A DNA stretch of 13,766 nucleotides from Sulfuricaulis sp040901545 (GCF_040901545.1 NZ_JBBDYL010000060.1:1-13766); one strand, 5' to 3'. Numbered from the stretch's first letter, positions 1 to 6,951 are shown. The notes: generated by a model not told the origin, from the sequence alone. Made by a program: numbers and translations.

Positions 1-13
1 CCGGTTTTGCTAT

Positions 14-51
14 TAGCAGCCTGTCGAGCTGCTAAGTCCGACAGGCTGCTA
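14..51. repeat. Perfect 13-bp inverted repeat (hairpin) at the end of the DUF1178 gene
   Basis: TAGCAGCCTGTCG (14-26) is followed by a 12-base loop and its exact complement CGACAGGCTGCTA (39-51). The stop codon of the neighbouring minus-strand gene lies in the right arm. The hairpin is placed like a transcription terminator, but no T-run follows on either strand, so it could equally be a REP-like palindrome or the end of a mobile element. Confidence 0.7.
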
Positions 52-495
52 GTGGGTCTTGCCGGCGCGATGCGGCGGAATCGGCAGCGCGACGATTTCA
101 ATCCCTTCGTCGCGCAGCGCATGGACTTCCCGGTTCGAGGCGGTGCCCCGGATCTGGCGCTCCGGCACCTCGTGATAGTGAATCTTGCGTGCTTCCTCGG
201 GGAACGCCGCGCCGACGTCCTCGGTGGCGTCGATGATATGGTCGATCAGCTTGGTAACAACTTCGGGGGCAAGGTTGGCGTAGTGGCGCCCGGGGGTCGG
301 CACGGCCGTTCCGGCGTCGCGCGGCACGGCGCCGGTGCGCACATGCGGGGCCGAGGGCAGGCGCACGATTTCTCCGCTGCCGCACAGCGGGCAGGCCAGC
401 ATCTTGCGGCCGTGTTGACGATCGAAGTCCTCGTTCGAGGAAAACCACCCCTCGAATCGATGTTCCCTGTCGCAACTCAGATTGAGAACAATCAC
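49..495 (-). CDS. DUF1178 family protein
   Basis: This 148-residue protein is recognised as DUF1178, a family of unknown function common in alpha- and betaproteobacteria. Visible hallmarks are the N-terminal block with Cys8 and HRFEGWF, a CPLC pair (Cys35 and Cys38), and the C-terminal block EEARKIHYHEVPERQIRG followed by ALRDEGIEIVALP. Together the cysteines suggest a small zinc-ribbon-like start, which is an inference. The start is GTG at 495, preceded by the Shine-Dalgarno-like GGAAGG in the GGGAAGGCAAAC leader; no better ATG precedes it. Length is normal for the family. It appears to be ordinary chromosome next to the tRNA cluster rather than island cargo. Confidence 0.9.
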   Translation of the reverse strand: MIVLNLSCDREHRFEGWFSSNEDFDRQHGRKMLACPLCGSGEIVRLPSAPHVRTGAVPRDAGTAVPTPGRHYANLAPEVVTKLIDHIIDATEDVGAAFPEEARKIHYHEVPERQIRGTASNREVHALRDEGIEIVALPIPPHRAGKTH

Positions 496-597
496 GTTTG
501 CCTTCCCGCTCCACTGATTGCCATTTCCAGTCTACTCTTCATGCCGGACCCCGGCGCAACGCGCATCGGGCCCGGATAACCGCTCGTCAGCCGGCGC

Positions 598-688
598 TGG
601 TGCCCGGACCCGGAATCGAACCGGGATGCCCGTTTAACGGGGCGAGGGATTTTAAGTCCCTTGTGTCTACCAATTTCACCATCCGGGC
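598..688 (-). tRNA. tRNA-Leu (anticodon UAA)
   Basis: The cloverleaf can be read on the minus strand. The acceptor arms GCCCGGA (688-682) and TCCGGGC (608-602) pair fully. The anticodon arm is AGGGA-CTTAAAA-TCCCT, giving anticodon TAA. A long class II variable arm (CCCGT/CGGGC) is typical of leucine tRNA. The T arm is CCCGG-TTCGATT-CCGGG, and CCA is encoded at 598-600. In many proteobacteria this tRNA is last in a Gly-Cys-Leu cluster, which fits the tRNA-Cys remnant just upstream. Confidence 0.96.
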
Positions 689-798
689 TGGCGACACACC
701 GTTGCGGCAGGAGCGGTTTTGGCGTCCCGTCGGCGACATGATACCGGATTTGGCCTTGAACGCAGGGCGGGACGCCGCGCGTGCGCCGCGGCGCGTAT

Positions 799-842
799 TG
801 GAGGCGGGGGTCGGAATCGAACCGGCGTACACGGCTTTGCAG
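799..842 (-). other. tRNA-Cys(GCA) 3' fragment: probable att site of a genomic island
   Basis: On the minus strand this reads from the anticodon loop CTGCAAA (842-836) through the 3' anticodon strand GCCGT, variable loop, T arm (810-826), acceptor 3' strand CCCCGCC, discriminator T and encoded CCA (801-799). The expected 5' anticodon strand ACGGC is missing: the bases at 847-843 read TCTAC. No D arm or 5' acceptor strand follows. The tRNA is therefore truncated exactly at the anticodon loop, a crossover position known for tyrosine integrases. The T stem also has one C-A mismatch. The intact or restored gene should lie at the far end of the island, outside this window. Confidence 0.78.
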
Positions 843-851
843 GTAGAAATT

Positions 852-861
852 GCTTGCAAGC
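852..861. repeat. Perfect 10-bp palindrome GCTTGCAAGC beside the att fragment
   Basis: GCTTGCAAGC is its own reverse complement and lies 10 bp inside the island edge. It shares TGCAA with the anticodon loop CTGCAAA at the crossover. It may be part of an integrase-binding site, or it may be chance. Confidence 0.35.
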
Positions 862-994
862 CGAACAACAGCTTACAGCACGATTCCCGATAAAACAGCG
901 TCTTGCAATTTTGGATGATATCTAACAATTACCCTTTGTGACCGCTTTTTCCCGCCAACTGTCCCAAAAAGTCCCAAGAAAATCGTCGGTGCGG

Positions 995-1342
995 CTACGC
1001 CGCCTCCAGCATGAAATCCACATGTACCGCATCAAACGGAAATTCAATTTTTCCACTCGCGTTCTTGCGCAGAATCCCCGCCTCCAGCAGGGCATGCACG
1101 TCGCCGTGCACCGCCTTTACGTCGCGGCCCGCACGGCGCGCGGCTTCACGCAAAGTCATCGGTCGTTGGCCTGCCATCGCCTTGATCAGTTCCCAGCGTT
1201 TGGCAGTCAGCACCTTCCATAGCAGCTCCGGCGTAGCAAAACTGATGCGCGCATCCGAATCCGCCTTGCGACTCTTCCAGACGCGTACAAATTCAGCGGA
1301 CACTTCGCGCGGCGTGCGCACGTCAAGAGTTACGGTTTTCAT
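995..1342 (-). CDS. tumA: TumA-like antitoxin, winged-HTH DNA-binding protein (HVO_A0114 type)
   Basis: A 115-residue protein. Residues about 45-95 form a winged helix-turn-helix (MTLREAARRAGRDVKAVHGD, then LLEAGILRK). The N-terminal half carries the VSAEFVRVWKS and ISFATPELLWKVLT segments seen in antitoxins paired with TumE toxins. The ATG at 1342 is chosen over an upstream alternative because GAGAGGTGG sits just ahead of it. It overlaps the 3' end of the toxin gene by 20 bp, so the two are probably translationally coupled. The expected roles are to neutralise TumE and repress the shared promoter; both come from family knowledge. The stop codon lies in a short hairpin (GCGGC-GTA-GCCGC) followed by GATTTT, possibly a weak terminator. 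Confidence 0.8.
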   Translation of the reverse strand: MKTVTLDVRTPREVSAEFVRVWKSRKADSDARISFATPELLWKVLTAKRWELIKAMAGQRPMTLREAARRAGRDVKAVHGDVHALLEAGILRKNASGKIEFPFDAVHVDFMLEAA

Positions 1343-1619
1343 TTCGCCACCTCTCGATATCCAGGAAAAAATCATTCACTAATTGATCCGGCGTCGTGAA
1401 CAGGTAAGGCTCTTCAACATCCCCTACATGCCGGTGATCGCCCTTGCCTGCCTCATTGTCATAGCGCACCGCAGAGCGACCATCTACGACGAACGCGAGA
1501 CGATACTTGTAGCTATGTTGGCTGCCACGCACTGGCGTCGGTACTTCCCACAACACCAGCTCGGCGAAGGCCGTTTCGGCAATGACAATACGCTGGTCAA
1601 ACAGCAGCCGCGCCCTCAT
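1323..1619 (-). CDS. tumE: TumE-family toxin (DUF6516-like)
   Basis: A 98-residue protein. The diagnostic segment is RYDNEAGKGDHRHVGDVEEP (about residues 52-71), followed by LFTTPDQLVNDFFLDIERW, typical of toxin-antitoxin system TumE family proteins. The basic and histidine-rich GKGDHRH stretch is a plausible active site, but no activity can be proved from sequence. ATG 1619 is preferred over an upstream alternative start because the promoter lies directly upstream and would not transcribe the longer form. The gene precedes and overlaps its antitoxin (toxin first). No Shine-Dalgarno sequence is visible, consistent with a leaderless mRNA. Confidence 0.8.
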   Translation of the reverse strand: MRARLLFDQRIVIAETAFAELVLWEVPTPVRGSQHSYKYRLAFVVDGRSAVRYDNEAGKGDHRHVGDVEEPYLFTTPDQLVNDFFLDIERWRNENRNS

Positions 1620-1665
1620 GTTGGAGATAATACCAACAGAGCAACTTGTTGGCAAGTACTCCAAC
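1620..1665 (-). promoter_or_regulatory. tumE-tumA promoter with two tandem palindromic operators
   Basis: On the minus strand, a -35 box TTGCCA (1655-1650) and a -10 box TATTAT (1632-1627) are separated by exactly 17 bp. The predicted +1 is 1620-1619, at or next to the A of the toxin ATG. Two 18-bp inverted repeats of the form GTTGG-N8-CCAAC cover this promoter: GTTGGAGATAATACCAAC at 1620-1637 over the -10, and GTTGGCAAGTACTCCAAC at 1648-1665 over the -35. Their centres are 28 bp apart. This arrangement suits autoregulation by the antitoxin or toxin-antitoxin complex, an inference. Confidence 0.72.
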
Positions 1666-1733
1666 ACGGCCCAATGCGGATACAGACCCGCAAACTACGT
1701 GAACCCCACCGCGGCCACATACGGAGTCAACCA

Positions 1734-2903
1734 ATGAGCCACAAATTCACCCGCCTCGAGTTGTACCAGCTCGTATGGTCCGAGCCGCTGCGCAAGCTAG
1801 GCCAACGGTTCGGGATCTCGGACGTCGCGATCGCCAAGCGTTGCCGCAGATCCAACATCCCACTACCCGGCGTCGGGTACTGGGCAAAGAAGGAGACCGG
1901 AAAACAGGTCTTGCAGCCGCCATTTCCTCCAAGGGGCTTAGGTCAATCCGATATCGTGATCATCGGAGGCAAGCACCGATACAGCTGGGCTCCTCAAGAG
2001 TCGGACAAGGAATTGTTGGCGGCCACGATTACGCCACCACCGCCCTTCCCCGAGGGACTCCCGGAAATTGCAGCCCGTGCTAAAGAACTCGTCGGGAGGG
2101 TTCGAGCAATCGCGTCGCTCGCGAATGCGCATCCATCCATAACTCGCCTCCTGCAAGAGGATGAACAAAGACGGGAAAAACAGAAGGCTTCGCGCTATCC
2201 GTCAAGTTTTGACGCACCCTTGTTCGATTCCCGTTTTGAACGACGCCGGTTGCGGTTGATGAATAGCCTGATGCTCGCATTTGTGCGATGTGGCTGCGCG
2301 CCCTCGCTTGGTCGCGAGATAGGCTCAGTGTCGATCCACGTGGGAGACGAACGCATAGGATTTAGCATCGGCCCCCTGAATGGAAAGCCGGAGCGGCAGT
2401 ACCCGCCGAAGCAGATTCCCGCCGACGCAAAGATGAAGATCGACCTTGGATGGCACCAGCCTCCTCCCGAGATTAAGGTCCGTTGGCAAGACAAAGACAA
2501 TGCGCCTCTCGAGGATCAACTCCATGAGGTCGCCGTTGGCCTGATCGTAGCCGGCGAATGGGCATACCGCCGTTCTATCCTGCGCCAGTACGAACATCGA
2601 CTATGCCGGCAAAAGCGGCTGAAGGACGAGATCAGACGCAAGGAAGAGGAAGCGGCGCGCAGAGAACGCGAGAGATTGGAGAAGATCGAAGCAGATCGCC
2701 GCAATCAGCTCATTCGTGAAATGCTCGCTTGGCGTAGGGCATCGGATATCCGGAGGTACGTTGAGGCTCAGCTTACCCGCCGCAAGCCACACGCCGGCGC
2801 TGAAACGTTAGCAAGCCTGGAATCCTGGGCGTCCTGGGCAATAGCGGAGGCTGATCGTATCGATCCAATTCTTCACGATGTACTTCCGGGGATGGCGAGA
2901 TAG
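1734..2903 (+). CDS. Unrecognised protein with N-terminal helix-turn-helix and C-terminal coiled coil
   Basis: A 389-residue protein of unknown function. Residues 5-50 look like a helix-turn-helix (TRLELYQLVWSEPLRKLGQR, then FGISDVAIAKRCRRSNIPLP) ending in GVGYWAKK. I recall this block from uncharacterised accessory-region proteins, but no experimental role is known to me. A variable middle (about 60-270) has no recognised motif. Residues about 285-350 are strongly charged, with runs such as RRKEEEAARRERERLEKIEA, and should form a coiled coil. The start is ATG 1734, with GGAG at 1723-1726 seven bases ahead. A longer in-frame reading from 1383 is rejected because it runs antisense through tumE. 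It is transcribed away from tumE and stands alone. It may be a DNA-binding regulator or a structural partner of a nuclease. Confidence 0.8.
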   Translation: MSHKFTRLELYQLVWSEPLRKLGQRFGISDVAIAKRCRRSNIPLPGVGYWAKKETGKQVLQPPFPPRGLGQSDIVIIGGKHRYSWAPQESDKELLAATITPPPPFPEGLPEIAARAKELVGRVRAIASLANAHPSITRLLQEDEQRREKQKASRYPSSFDAPLFDSRFERRRLRLMNSLMLAFVRCGCAPSLGREIGSVSIHVGDERIGFSIGPLNGKPERQYPPKQIPADAKMKIDLGWHQPPPEIKVRWQDKDNAPLEDQLHEVAVGLIVAGEWAYRRSILRQYEHRLCRQKRLKDEIRRKEEEAARRERERLEKIEADRRNQLIREMLAWRRASDIRRYVEAQLTRRKPHAGAETLASLESWASWAIAEADRIDPILHDVLPGMAR

Positions 2904-3000
2904 CATCTTGTAGGTCGCCTCTACGGGCGCAAGTCGAGAAGCTGGTACCGCTTATGCGGAGCTAGAAGCAACGAGAGTTTCCGCGCTATCAGCAAGGACG

Positions 3001-4014
3001 CTAACACTTCTCGGCGTACGCGCGCAGCAAGCGGGCAGTGTCATTGCCATCGATGAAAATGATTTGGCACGGTGCTGTGAAGGAGCGTTGAAGCGCGAAC
3101 GCTTCAGCGGTTTTCCTTACAGCGGCGCCGATCTCATGGCAGTGCTGAATGACATAAACATCTGCGGGCACGTTAAACAGTCGGTAAATTTGATCGCCAT
3201 TCTTCCCGCAGTCGGCCATCGTCATCATATGAAACTTCGCGGGTCCTTTCAGCAGGAAAGCTCCGGTGCGCGGTGTACCGGCAATCGACAAGTTGCTCGA
3301 AAAAATATCCGATTCCTCGCCACCCCAATCCTTTGGTACCTCCGACACGCCCAGCAGCCTAGCAATCAGGGTCTTCACCTCGTGCTCCGAAACCTCCTTC
3401 AGCTTCGCGAATTCTGTTTTGGAGGGCGTCCACTGTAGATCGATTTGTGAAAACTGCTCTACTTGCTCAGGTCGCAAGTGTAGTTGATGTCGGAACGGCA
3501 GCGAGATACCTGATTTCGCTGTAACCATGTCCCCGATCGCGTAAGGGATCGCCCTGATCGTGTCCTGCTCAAACTCACCGATGTACGCGAACACGAAAAG
3601 GTTGGTCGATCCCGACATCCTCGAGTACGCAGTCTCGTTGACCAGCCCGTCCTTGGCGAATTCCACGAGCAACGTCTTACCATCGAGCAACCCATCCAGC
3701 TTCTTGCTGAGTTGCAGCGCCGGCCCCTTATTCGCCATCCCGAATCCTTTTCCGTGCACATGGCCGTCGTAGATGAAGCACGTGCCCCTATCGAGCTTTC
3801 CCTCTATGGCGAGCTGCTGAAGCGTCTTGATGCCCTGGATAGCGATTGCGGAGAACAGGTACTCGCCAAGGGAACTAGAGATCAATGCGGATCGCATGTA
3901 CACATCCTCACCCTTAAGCGCTCCAATGACATGTGCGGGCACTGAACCCGATTCAAGGAGAGAAAGGACGCGTGGCGCGCTGATGTAGTATGCGTGAAGC
4001 GTTTTGTCGCTCAT
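3001..4014 (-). CDS. Restriction-endonuclease-like protein (putative PD-(D/E)XK fold)
   Basis: A 337-residue protein. The C-terminal third carries a block I associate with uncharacterised restriction-endonuclease-like proteins: DWGGEESDIFSS (229-240), AFLLKGPAKF (252-261), then GKNGDQIYRLF and VYVIQHCHEI. Asp236 and Lys256 are plausible catalytic residues. The position before the lysine that is often acidic in PD-(D/E)XK enzymes is not acidic here (FLLK), so Glu233 or Glu234 might substitute. The N-terminal two thirds have no recognised domain. The ATG at 4014 is preferred; a TTG extension to 4059 is possible, and neither has a clear Shine-Dalgarno sequence. The gene is divergent from the frameshifted nuclease, with 127 bp between them. 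DNA cleavage is inferred. Confidence 0.72.
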   Translation of the reverse strand: MSDKTLHAYYISAPRVLSLLESGSVPAHVIGALKGEDVYMRSALISSSLGEYLFSAIAIQGIKTLQQLAIEGKLDRGTCFIYDGHVHGKGFGMANKGPALQLSKKLDGLLDGKTLLVEFAKDGLVNETAYSRMSGSTNLFVFAYIGEFEQDTIRAIPYAIGDMVTAKSGISLPFRHQLHLRPEQVEQFSQIDLQWTPSKTEFAKLKEVSEHEVKTLIARLLGVSEVPKDWGGEESDIFSSNLSIAGTPRTGAFLLKGPAKFHMMTMADCGKNGDQIYRLFNVPADVYVIQHCHEIGAAVRKTAEAFALQRSFTAPCQIIFIDGNDTARLLRAYAEKC

Positions 4015-4106
4015 GGTTGCGGCGTAGGATCGGGAAATCGATGCCAATGATACGTTCAATGACGATTCGTGGGCTGGGGACGGTCTAGCACACCTGGTCT
4101 CTTTCC

Positions 4107-4135
4107 TTTAGCGCGCGACGATAGCCTCCTATAAT
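4107..4135 (+). promoter_or_regulatory. Promoter of the frameshifted nuclease gene, leaderless-looking
   Basis: A consensus -10 box TATAAT at 4130-4135 lies six bases before the ATG at 4142, putting the expected +1 on the A of the start codon. The -35 region at 17-bp spacing is TTTAGC (4107-4112), a weak match. No Shine-Dalgarno sequence precedes the ATG. Confidence 0.55.
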
Positions 4136-4141
4136 CCTGCC

Positions 4142-5040
4142 ATGCCGACCTATGCCGAACTCAAGATGGCCCCGCCCAAGTCCTGGGAAGAATTTGAGGG
4201 TATCGTTTGCTCTGCGGCAAAGAACCGCTGGAAAAGCGTCGATTTCACCCGCCATGGCCGCCAAGGTCAACGTCAGGACGGTGTTGACGTCTATGGGAGG
4301 GACGACAAGGGCCGCTTGGTCGGCTTGCAATGTAGAACACATGGTCAGGCCTCTCCAGTGACACGATTAAGGACGAGGTTGACAAGGCCGAATCCTTTAA
4401 ACCGGCGCTGGCACAGCTCTACGTTGTTACTACTGCGGACGCCGATAAAAACGTGCAAGCCTTCGTTCGTGAACTGTCGGATCAGCGTGCGCGAGAGGGG
4501 CGTTTCGAGGTGGCAGTATTATTCTGGAACGACGTGTGGCAAGACCTGACACTCGATGAAAGTCGACTGTTCCAGCACTATCCCCAACTGAAGCCGAAGG
4601 AGCGCTTGGCTGCCGACCAGTCTCACGACGTCAAGATCTTCCAGGAACTGCAGACGACGTTCGGTTTCGAGCCCGCCGTCCGTCTAATTCGAGATCAGAA
4701 CTTCGGCGACTCGTTTTCGCGTAAAGCGATACAGTCCCTCTATGACTTCGTCGAAACTTGGGATCAGCCAGAGAAAGAATTCATAGACAAGGAGCTGCAA
4801 GCCGCGTTGGTCGAGCTCTACCGCGCGGCGAACGACTTTGCGACGCACGTCGTACAGAAAACAGTCCCTATCGGCAAAGGCGGCGAGCTGCTATCCGTCT
4901 TCTCGGACAACCTGAGGGCACACGGTCCTCGACCCGACTGGGTCAGGGAAGACGCACGCGTACTCAATGAGAAGGCGCGGCAATTCGTGCCGATCTATGA
5001 GCGCTTTCTGCGCCTATGTCGAGAAAAATTGCTTCGATAG
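4142..5040 (+). pseudogene. Frameshifted Mrr-like/PD-(D/E)XK restriction endonuclease-like gene
   Basis: Two frames join into one protein. The first gives WEEFEGIVCSAAKNRW, then QDGVDVYGRDDKGRLVGLQC (45-64). The second resumes directly with NTWSGLSSDTIKDEVDKAES and continues to the TAG at 5038-5040. The sequence at 4328-4340 reads caatgtagaacac; one extra A next to 4334 would give Gln-Cys-Lys-Asn-Thr-Trp and a 299-residue protein. In the nuclease fold Asp49, Gln63 and Lys65 (GVDV...QCK) would form the active site, so the lesion falls on the catalytic lysine codon. The downstream frame stays open for more than 200 codons with coherent protein, so the mutation is recent, a sequencing error, or a recoding site. 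As written, the encoded nuclease should be inactive. Confidence 0.8.
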
Positions 5041-5067
5041 ATAGCTACGCCCCGGGGAACCCAAGGC

Positions 5068-6312
5068 TCACCTGGGAACGTGGAAGACCAGGATAGTGAC
5101 GATCTGCTCGCGGTTTACGTCGCTGTTGGCATGAAGCATGTAACGAAAGCCGCTCTCGTGTGGCCATACGATCGTGCGCTTGAAATTGGGGTGGCCCTTG
5201 ACCACGGTCTCGATGCCGCTAAGGACGGTCGAAGTGTCGGTGCCCCGGTTGAACACGAGGATCGCTGTCTTGCTGTCGCGCCAGGTCGCATAGCCCAGGA
5301 GCTGGTCGATGGCCTCGCCGAACGCCTTGGGACCCTTCCAAAACTTGCACTCCGCGATGAATACGTTACGTTCGCTCTCCCGCAGCAGGATATCCGTTTT
5401 CCCAGACATGTTGAAAGTTTCGCCCGTTGCTTTACCTTCAAACTGACCATTTAGCTGTACCAGGAAATGTTGACGTAGCGCCTCCTCGTCCATTGCCTTA
5501 AATGCCTCGGGACTGCGCTCCATGACGAGCGCCATGTCCTGCATGATTTTGAGCGCCTGCTCGTACTGCTCGATTGCCCAAGTGGGCTCTGGTGTGAACG
5601 GAGCTGCGCTGGCAGGGGGAAGCGTCGGTGCAGCTTTCTTGCGCGCCGTGGGAATAGCATACGTCTTCGGCGCGCCATCACGTTGCCTGATCGGGATACC
5701 GAGAGCTGTAGCGCGTTGCGACTGCGCCAGCAGCCGCTCACGCCGTTGCTGGATCGCCTGCTCCGCCACACCGGGTATACCATCGTTGTGAGCGTCAAGC
5801 AGCGTACGTTGCCATCCCAAATATTGCTCGATCTCACCTAGCGCGCGATCGACGAGCGGGCGGACATCGCGGGGCGCGTCCGACGGTGACTCGTAGCGCA
5901 GCACCAGCTCGCTCTTGTCGATGATCGCGCGTGGCGGGGCACTGGTCATCGAGTTCGGGCGAGAGTAGAAGAGCTCGGATTCACCCTCGAAAGGTACGCG
6001 GACCTCGATACGCTCGCCCGGCACTAGCGCCGGTTGGCTTTTGTCATCAATCCACCGCATCGGGTCGTAGCGCACATCGACCTGCACGTCTTGATGGTCT
6101 GCGTACCAGTCCTCGCGCCGCAACCTGATCGGCTCGACGCGGTACTTCTCCACCAGGTACCGCTTCAGATCCTCAGGTGAAGTGTTGAGCAGCCGATTCT
6201 CATCTAGCCCTTCAACCTCCTGCCGCATCTTCTGCAGGGTGCCCCGAAGTGACTGCTCAAGGTCGTAAGTGCAGAACAGAAGTCCTTTGCTCTTGTCGAC
6301 GCTTCCAAACAT
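5068..6312 (-). CDS. Restriction-endonuclease-like protein with C-terminal PD-(D/E)XK motif
   Basis: A 414-residue protein from the ATG at 6312. The C-terminal domain has a canonical pattern: GKTDILLRESERNVFIAECK, with Asp307, Glu321 and Lys323 as D-x13-E-x-K, then a conserved-looking EAIDQLLGYATWRDSKTAIL helix and strand. The N-terminal part starts MFGSVDKSKGLLFCTYDLEQ and carries a long helical region with LLNTSPEDLKRYLVEKY; it is not recognised and may be a recognition or regulatory part. A Pro/Ala-rich linker (about residues 225-242) separates the halves. A TTG at 6384 overlapping the stop of the upstream AlpA-like gene (TTGA) would add 24 residues. The gene lies 27 bp from the convergent frameshifted nuclease and probably shares an operon with the AlpA-like gene. 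Its substrate is unknown. Confidence 0.75.
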   Translation of the reverse strand: MFGSVDKSKGLLFCTYDLEQSLRGTLQKMRQEVEGLDENRLLNTSPEDLKRYLVEKYRVEPIRLRREDWYADHQDVQVDVRYDPMRWIDDKSQPALVPGERIEVRVPFEGESELFYSRPNSMTSAPPRAIIDKSELVLRYESPSDAPRDVRPLVDRALGEIEQYLGWQRTLLDAHNDGIPGVAEQAIQQRRERLLAQSQRATALGIPIRQRDGAPKTYAIPTARKKAAPTLPPASAAPFTPEPTWAIEQYEQALKIMQDMALVMERSPEAFKAMDEEALRQHFLVQLNGQFEGKATGETFNMSGKTDILLRESERNVFIAECKFWKGPKAFGEAIDQLLGYATWRDSKTAILVFNRGTDTSTVLSGIETVVKGHPNFKRTIVWPHESGFRYMLHANSDVNREQIVTILVFHVPR

Positions 6313-6380
6313 GTCGTGTGAGTTCCCAGATTGCTCACGATGATACTTGGACTGGATTGTGCCCTTTGAGGAATCGGCGT

Positions 6381-6659
6381 TCAAGCCATTGGAATGCTTG
6401 GGACCGGCGGCGCTTCGACCTTTGGCGGTCGCCCGCGTCCCCGCTTCCCTACGCTCGGCAGTCCATCGATGAACTTCGCCACGGCCTCGATATGGAACAG
6501 CGTCTTGTCCCCGAATTTCCGGTGAGCGATGGGGAAGGTCTTGCGCGAAAGGCGCGTGCGGAGGGTGCCGGGCGCCAGGCCGCAGGCATGGGCGGTTTCG
6601 TCCACGGTCAGGAGGATGCGGCCGGGATAGGACTTCATCAGGATTTCGAGGGTAGTCAT
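6381..6659 (-). CDS. AlpA-like small helix-turn-helix DNA-binding protein
   Basis: A 92-residue protein. Residues 16-64 form a MerR/AlpA-type helix-turn-helix: LLTVDETAHACGLAPGTLRT, followed by RLSRKTFPIAHRKFGDKTLF and a short helix IEAVAKFIDGL. The tail is basic and proline-rich (GKRGRGRPPK), resembling an AT-hook. Proteins of this type act in islands and prophages as excisionase-like factors or activators of integrase genes. The start is ATG 6659, with a weak leader; Met8 is an alternative. Before the RIT insertion it would have been the next gene downstream of the integrase. A role in excision is inferred from size, fold and context. Confidence 0.72.
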   Translation of the reverse strand: MTTLEILMKSYPGRILLTVDETAHACGLAPGTLRTRLSRKTFPIAHRKFGDKTLFHIEAVAKFIDGLPSVGKRGRGRPPKVEAPPVPSIPMA

Positions 6660-6866
6660 GACAGGCTACCGCCCCTGGTGGCCAACTGCCCTCCCCCTCT
6701 CAGCATCGCCAGCGTGGCGCTGTTACGAGTTACCCACCCGGCGCCGCGCTCGGGGTGTATGGAGGGATCCGCGCACCGCCGCGTGGATAACTCGTTGCTC
6801 ACGCGCATGAGGGCGTCCGATCGACGAGTTTTCGGGGCACGGACACGGACGCGGCACGGATTCGGC

Positions 6867-6884
6867 GGGTTAACCGGGTTAACG
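6867..6884. repeat. Tandem 9-bp repeat GGGTTAACC / GGGTTAACG
   Basis: Two head-to-tail copies differ only in the last base, and each holds the palindrome GTTAAC. They lie upstream of the AlpA-like gene and just before the CACATAA palindrome. They could be regulator or accessory recombination-protein binding sites. The rest of the 6660-6897 spacer shows an imperfect inverted pair (ACGAGTTA near 6724, TAACTCGT near 6785) and no gene. Confidence 0.5.
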
Positions 6885-6897
6885 GCCCAGGTAGACC

Positions 6898-6917
6898 TTA
6901 TGTGTAGCTGCACATAA
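6898..6917. repeat. Near-perfect 20-bp palindrome just outside the left RIT end
   Basis: TTATGTGTAGCTGCACATAA has perfect 7-bp arms and a single mismatched pair around central AGCT. It lies four bases outside the left terminal repeat of the RIT. Its arm CACATAA also occurs in both terminal repeats and in the ritA leader. It may be a recombinase-binding site pair in the original target. Confidence 0.65.
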
Positions 6918-6921
6918 GATT

Positions 6922-6951
6922 TATTTAGGTAGGTAAGTTTTTATGTGGAGT
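6922..6951 (+). repeat. Left terminal inverted repeat of the RIT
   Basis: Thirty bases starting TATTTAGGTAGGTAAG and ending TATGTGGAGT are exactly complementary to 10423-10452. The match stops on both sides: 6921/10453 and 6952/10422 differ. Confidence 0.95.

Noticed and set aside
1..51. End of an insertion sequence at the window start
   Set aside because: There is a perfect hairpin but no transposase or second copy to confirm it; kept only as an inverted repeat.
799..880. A functional tRNA-Cys gene
   Set aside because: The 5' anticodon strand, D arm and 5' acceptor strand are absent, so it cannot fold; it is kept as an attachment-site fragment.
1383..1733. In-frame N-terminal extension of the helix-turn-helix gene by 117 codons
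   Set aside because: It runs antisense through the tumE gene and its promoter, and lacks protein-like motifs; ATG 1734 has a good ribosome site and starts the conserved block.
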